Positions 60,184 through 64,000 of a DNA stretch of 64,000 nucleotides are shown here, piece after piece. The position numbers and the translations under genes were made by a program. Position 1 is the first letter of the stretch; every line of letters starts with the position of its first letter. The stretch is taken from contig CM043942.1 in assembly GCA_014529385.2 (NCBI GenBank), forward strand, positions 20,431,491 through 20,495,490, read 5' to 3'. The notes under the pieces are model-generated. The model was given only the letters and a program-made list of their open reading frames with translations. It was not told where the DNA came from and searched no databases. The DNA is from Adiantum capillus-veneris. Lineage: Eukaryota; Streptophyta; Polypodiopsida; Polypodiales; Pteridaceae.

Positions 60184-62718
60184 ATGCTAACGAGCAGGTA
60201 AAAAATGCTTGGAGCGAGAATCGGGTTTCGGATCCCAAGAACATTGATCTATCCTCAGACGACGAAGCAATAGACAATAAAACTACTTCAACGGATTTGA
60301 AAAGGAAAGCCACTGAAGAACAGGCTGGCAGTTCGAAGAAGCCAAACACTACATTGACGAAGAGTAGTGCGTTTTGTAGGCAAATAGAAATCCAAGTCAA
60401 GACTGTGAATACTGAAAAAGTTATAGTGAGCCAAACTGAGAAGCAGCCTGTTCAGAATACTGTGTCTGACCAGTCAGTAGGACATAGTGCAGTCGCTATT
60501 GGTTTTGGCAAAGATCAGGCCAAGGCAACAACTTCTGAGAAGTTAGCAGAACAGTCGGTGGACAAAGGCAAAGGCCAAGTGGACAAAGGAAAATGACCAG
60601 CTTCTTCAACTCTGCCGGGTGGTGTCTCTATTCCAAATACTGAACAAGTTTTGCACCTTGTAAAACGGGACAGGTTGCAACAAATGCAGACCCATCCACT
60701 AAAAGGGCATTTTATTCTACGACAAGATGATTATGCAGTTTTACCTTACATGGCTCCAGTGACAGTATAGGACAAATGTTCAATCCTCATCCACTCTTCT
60801 TGGAATACTATTGTCAACTGTATGGGACAAATGATGGATGCTTCAGGGTCAGTAGATGAAGTGAAAAAGGCTAAAGCTGACTTGAAGGAAGCTGATGATC
60901 AGATTCAGAAGCTCAAGGCAGCACGAGATGAGCAGAATATACAACATAGAGTACTGGAAGCTCATTCAGAGAGGGTTATTGAGATATTAAACAAGAAGCT
61001 AGCTAAGGCTGAATCTGAGATAATGATCATCAAGAATCCAAAAAATGAAGCACTGAGAGCTGCAGAACGGGCTGAAACAATGCTGAAAATGAAGAGAGTT
61101 GAATTTAACAACTTGTTCATTCATCACATAGCTCTGAAGGCTTCTCTTACTGACAGATACATTTATAACAGCTTGGCTGAAATTCTAAATCCAATAGGCA
61201 ATGCTATTTTTTATTTAGAAAATTTAAAGTCTTTGATGGAAAGTATGCAGAGTGATTTGCAGGACAAAGTCACTGAGTATAATAATGCTCTGATGAATCA
61301 AGCAATAGTGGATTATATTGAGCGACAGAATTCCCCGGATGAAGCAGAGGATGATAAGGAAGAAGAAGATAAGGACGAAGGAGCTAATAAGGAGGAGGAT
61401 GACCAAGAGGCAGGGCATACAAATGATGAGGATGATGACCCATCGCCATCTCCACCTCGAGGATCTGGTACTGGTGACACGGCCAATTGAAGGAGGTCAG
61501 CCACAGCCAGGCCAGAATGAGGGCTAGCAGGAAGGCCAGAATGAAGGGCACCAGTTGGGTAATCAGCAGTCTGAAGAACAGCAGCCCAATCACACTGGGA
61601 ATCAGCCAGTTGATCAGTCCCAGCTCAGTAGGGAGACTAAAGGGAAAATGAAAATGCAAGATGAGGGATCAACTGCTAATCATCAGCATTCCTTGCAGCT
61701 TATTACCCTGAACATGCAATTGAGACATCAACAAGCGTCCATAACCACACAATATCTGGAGAATGATGATCTCCTGTCTGATTTGGAACGGTTTCAGAGA
61801 CTGTATGTTGGAGCCAGGGAAATGGTGGAACATTGGAAATCAACGGCTTTTCATGATCAAGAAACTTGCCGTTTACCTGTGCATCCCAGTACAATCCAAC
61901 TACTGGAAAGCGTTCCTGAATGGATAATCACTGCTGAAGAGAGAGTGACCAACCCACACTTACAAACACAGTCTACAGCAGATTGTCGCTCTCTTGCCCT
62001 GGAATTAGAACTTCTGCTCGGAAACAAACCAACTTACAAATTCATGAAGGATGTTAGGGAACAGTTAAAAGATGTTCTGGTGTAGATGCAAACTGCCAGA
62101 GGAGTTTTGGATCAGAGAGTAAGGTCCATTCTAGAGGATCAGACAACCACTAGTAAAGGACCTCATACTAGAATTTCAGTCGGAGCACATGCAACTACTC
62201 TCTGCAAATTGTTCCAGCTAGTGCGAATCACCAGAAAGATGATGCAGCAAGAGAACCAGACTGTTCTCAAATTTTTTAGAATTTGTGTCTGATCCTCCAG
62301 TTCTCTTGTATGCCTTTCCAGGAAGAGAGACGGAGCTGCCAAGATTCTTTCCAGCACTTTATCCTCAACATCCAGAACCAGGTGATCGCCTTACATACTT
62401 CAAGATTATTGATGAGCTTCAGGATTGGTATGAGCGATCGACTGTGGAATGGAAGACTTGGCAAATGCTGTTCAATGATGCTCTCCAACTCAATGATATT
62501 CAGACACTGAAAGAGGAGATGCCTTTTGAGCTGCCTCTTTCAGTACCTTGCCTTTTCAGCTGCCTCTTGCAATCTTTGTATGGCCACTCTATCAGTGGTC
62601 AAGTCCGATCCCCAACATCAGAACCAAACGGTGGATTTTTTCGTCTCACATCAGAATCAGACAAGGAATTTTTCAGAAATTTTGGAATCTTGCCAAAATT
62701 CAAGAAAGAAAGGAAGGA
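60184..62718 (+). pseudogene. Gypsy-2 accessory coding region, part 2
   Basis: One frame runs from 60184 to 61490 with only two stops (60594-60596 and 60768-60770). It then shifts near 61490-61520 to a second frame (61555-62292, one stop at 62083-62085), and shifts again to a third (62285-62718). The part at 60850-61310 is heptad-rich and probably a coiled coil. An acidic Asp/Glu run follows at about 61330-61440, then PSPSPPRGS. The last part contains LLYAFPGRETELPRFFPAL and DELQDWYERSTVEWKTWQ. I recognise no domain and see no membrane segment or signal peptide, so an envelope-like role is not supported. It is a large accessory protein of unknown function, now broken. Confidence 0.5.
62702..62718 (+). 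other. Gypsy-2 polypurine tract
   Basis: An unbroken purine run, AAGAAAGAAAGGAAGGA, ends exactly at the TG that opens the 3' LTR. It would prime plus-strand synthesis and fixes the left border of that LTR. Confidence 0.85.
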
Positions 62719-62867
62719 TGTAGATGGCTGGATAGTTTCACTAAGTGGGAATGTTCTCTTATGAGACGGGCAGCGAATTACTTAGTAATTACTATGGTAA
62801 CTCTTACAGTAAACCCAAAGGGTATAAATAGGGCCCATTACATTGTAATCGGATTGGCGGTGAGGCG
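62719..62867 (+). repeat. Gypsy-2 3' LTR, first ~150 bp
   Basis: Starts TGTAGATGG directly after the polypurine tract and matches the left LTR up to ATTGGCGGT, including TATAAATA (62823-62830). Beyond 62867 the sequence differs from the left LTR, so the remainder is replaced or belongs to a variant. Confidence 0.75.
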
Positions 62868-63688
<821 letters not shown>

Positions 63689-64000
63689 TCACCCCTTGCT
63701 CTCAGGTGCACCGGCCTCAATTTTTACCTTAAGGTCATGAAAGAGTCCGGATATGAACCTCTGCTTCTTTAGAAATTTTGCACCATCACCAGGGTTAGCA
63801 ACATTTCGTATCCATAGAGCCCAAAGACGTAGAAACTCTTGCTTGTACAAGTAGTAGTCGTCTAAGTCTTTTTGCTTATGAGAAACAATGTCTTGCCATA
63901 GTTTTTGAGTGTTTTGGGGATCAAGAAAGTATTTCTTGAAACGATTCAAAACTTCTGTGTAATATCCCTTAACTTCCTCAGGCAAAGAGTCAAACCAAGT
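63689..64000 (-). pseudogene. Retrotransposon gag fragment at window edge
   Basis: A minus-strand frame open from the window edge (TWFDSLPEEVKGYY, LWQDIVSHKQ, LDDYYLYKQEFLRLWAL, FISGLFHDLKVKIEAG) down to a stop at 63689. This is the capsid-like core of a retrotransposon gag. It is unlike the gag of the two gypsy elements here, so a further LTR element begins to the right. The 5' part lies outside the window. It may be intact or broken. Confidence 0.65.

Noticed and set aside
60822-61490. Coiled-coil segment as an envelope-like protein
   Set aside because: No signal peptide, membrane segment or cysteine pattern is visible, so the label is not supported.

Overview
This window reads as nuclear DNA of a land plant that is crowded with transposable elements. 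The signs are one intact intron-containing CHX-type cation/H+ antiporter gene, plant-type LINEs with a zinc-knuckle ORF1, Ty3/gypsy and Ty1/copia elements primed by initiator tRNA-Met, and a decayed Helitron-class element. There are also very many long (GA/CT)n tracts. I cannot name the species. A large-genome non-seed plant such as a fern or lycophyte is my guess, held with low confidence. I see no rRNA, tRNA gene, CRISPR array or prokaryotic operon.

Layout: 0.5-1.3 kb is a degenerate tandem repeat. 2.1-12.6 kb is a LINE graveyard on the minus strand. It holds one 5' fragment (2.1-4.2 kb), one 3' fragment (4.3-5.0 kb), one 3' tail (about 6.6 kb), one nearly complete but broken copy (7.2-11.9 kb), and two copies of a ~0.75 kb repeat with a tRNA-like head. 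The broken LINE copy carries a 246-bp Mutator-like insertion with a perfect 10-bp target duplication, just before the FADD motif of its reverse transcriptase. 14.3-21.8 kb (minus) is a decayed Helitron of the Helentron/HLE2 type: Rep, PIF1 helicase and a C-terminal endonuclease domain, plus an intron-containing RPA-like gene. 22.1-24.4 kb is a degenerate repeat array.

25.8-29.5 kb (minus) is the only intact host gene: a three-exon CHX cation/proton exchanger of about 871 residues.

32.4-37.9 kb is a complete non-autonomous LTR element with 166-bp LTRs, a 5-bp target duplication, a primer site and no recognisable proteins. 39.1-42.5 kb holds two short tandem-repeat arrays, a broken protein-kinase-like gene and an unrecognised coding relic. 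From 42.5 kb on there is a triple nest. A Ty3/gypsy element (gypsy-1, 42.5-47.4 kb) is cut in its integrase by a second one (gypsy-2, from 47.4 kb to about 62.9 kb). Gypsy-2 is in turn cut by a nearly intact minus-strand Ty1/copia element (54.9-60.2 kb, duplication TGCAG). Gypsy-2 has a long accessory coding region after integrase that I do not recognise; its frame runs straight through the copia insertion site once the insert is discounted. The window ends in the gag of another minus-strand retroelement.

Only the CHX gene appears to be a working cellular gene. The rest is mobile DNA and its debris, and nested insertions with target duplications allow several events to be ordered in time.
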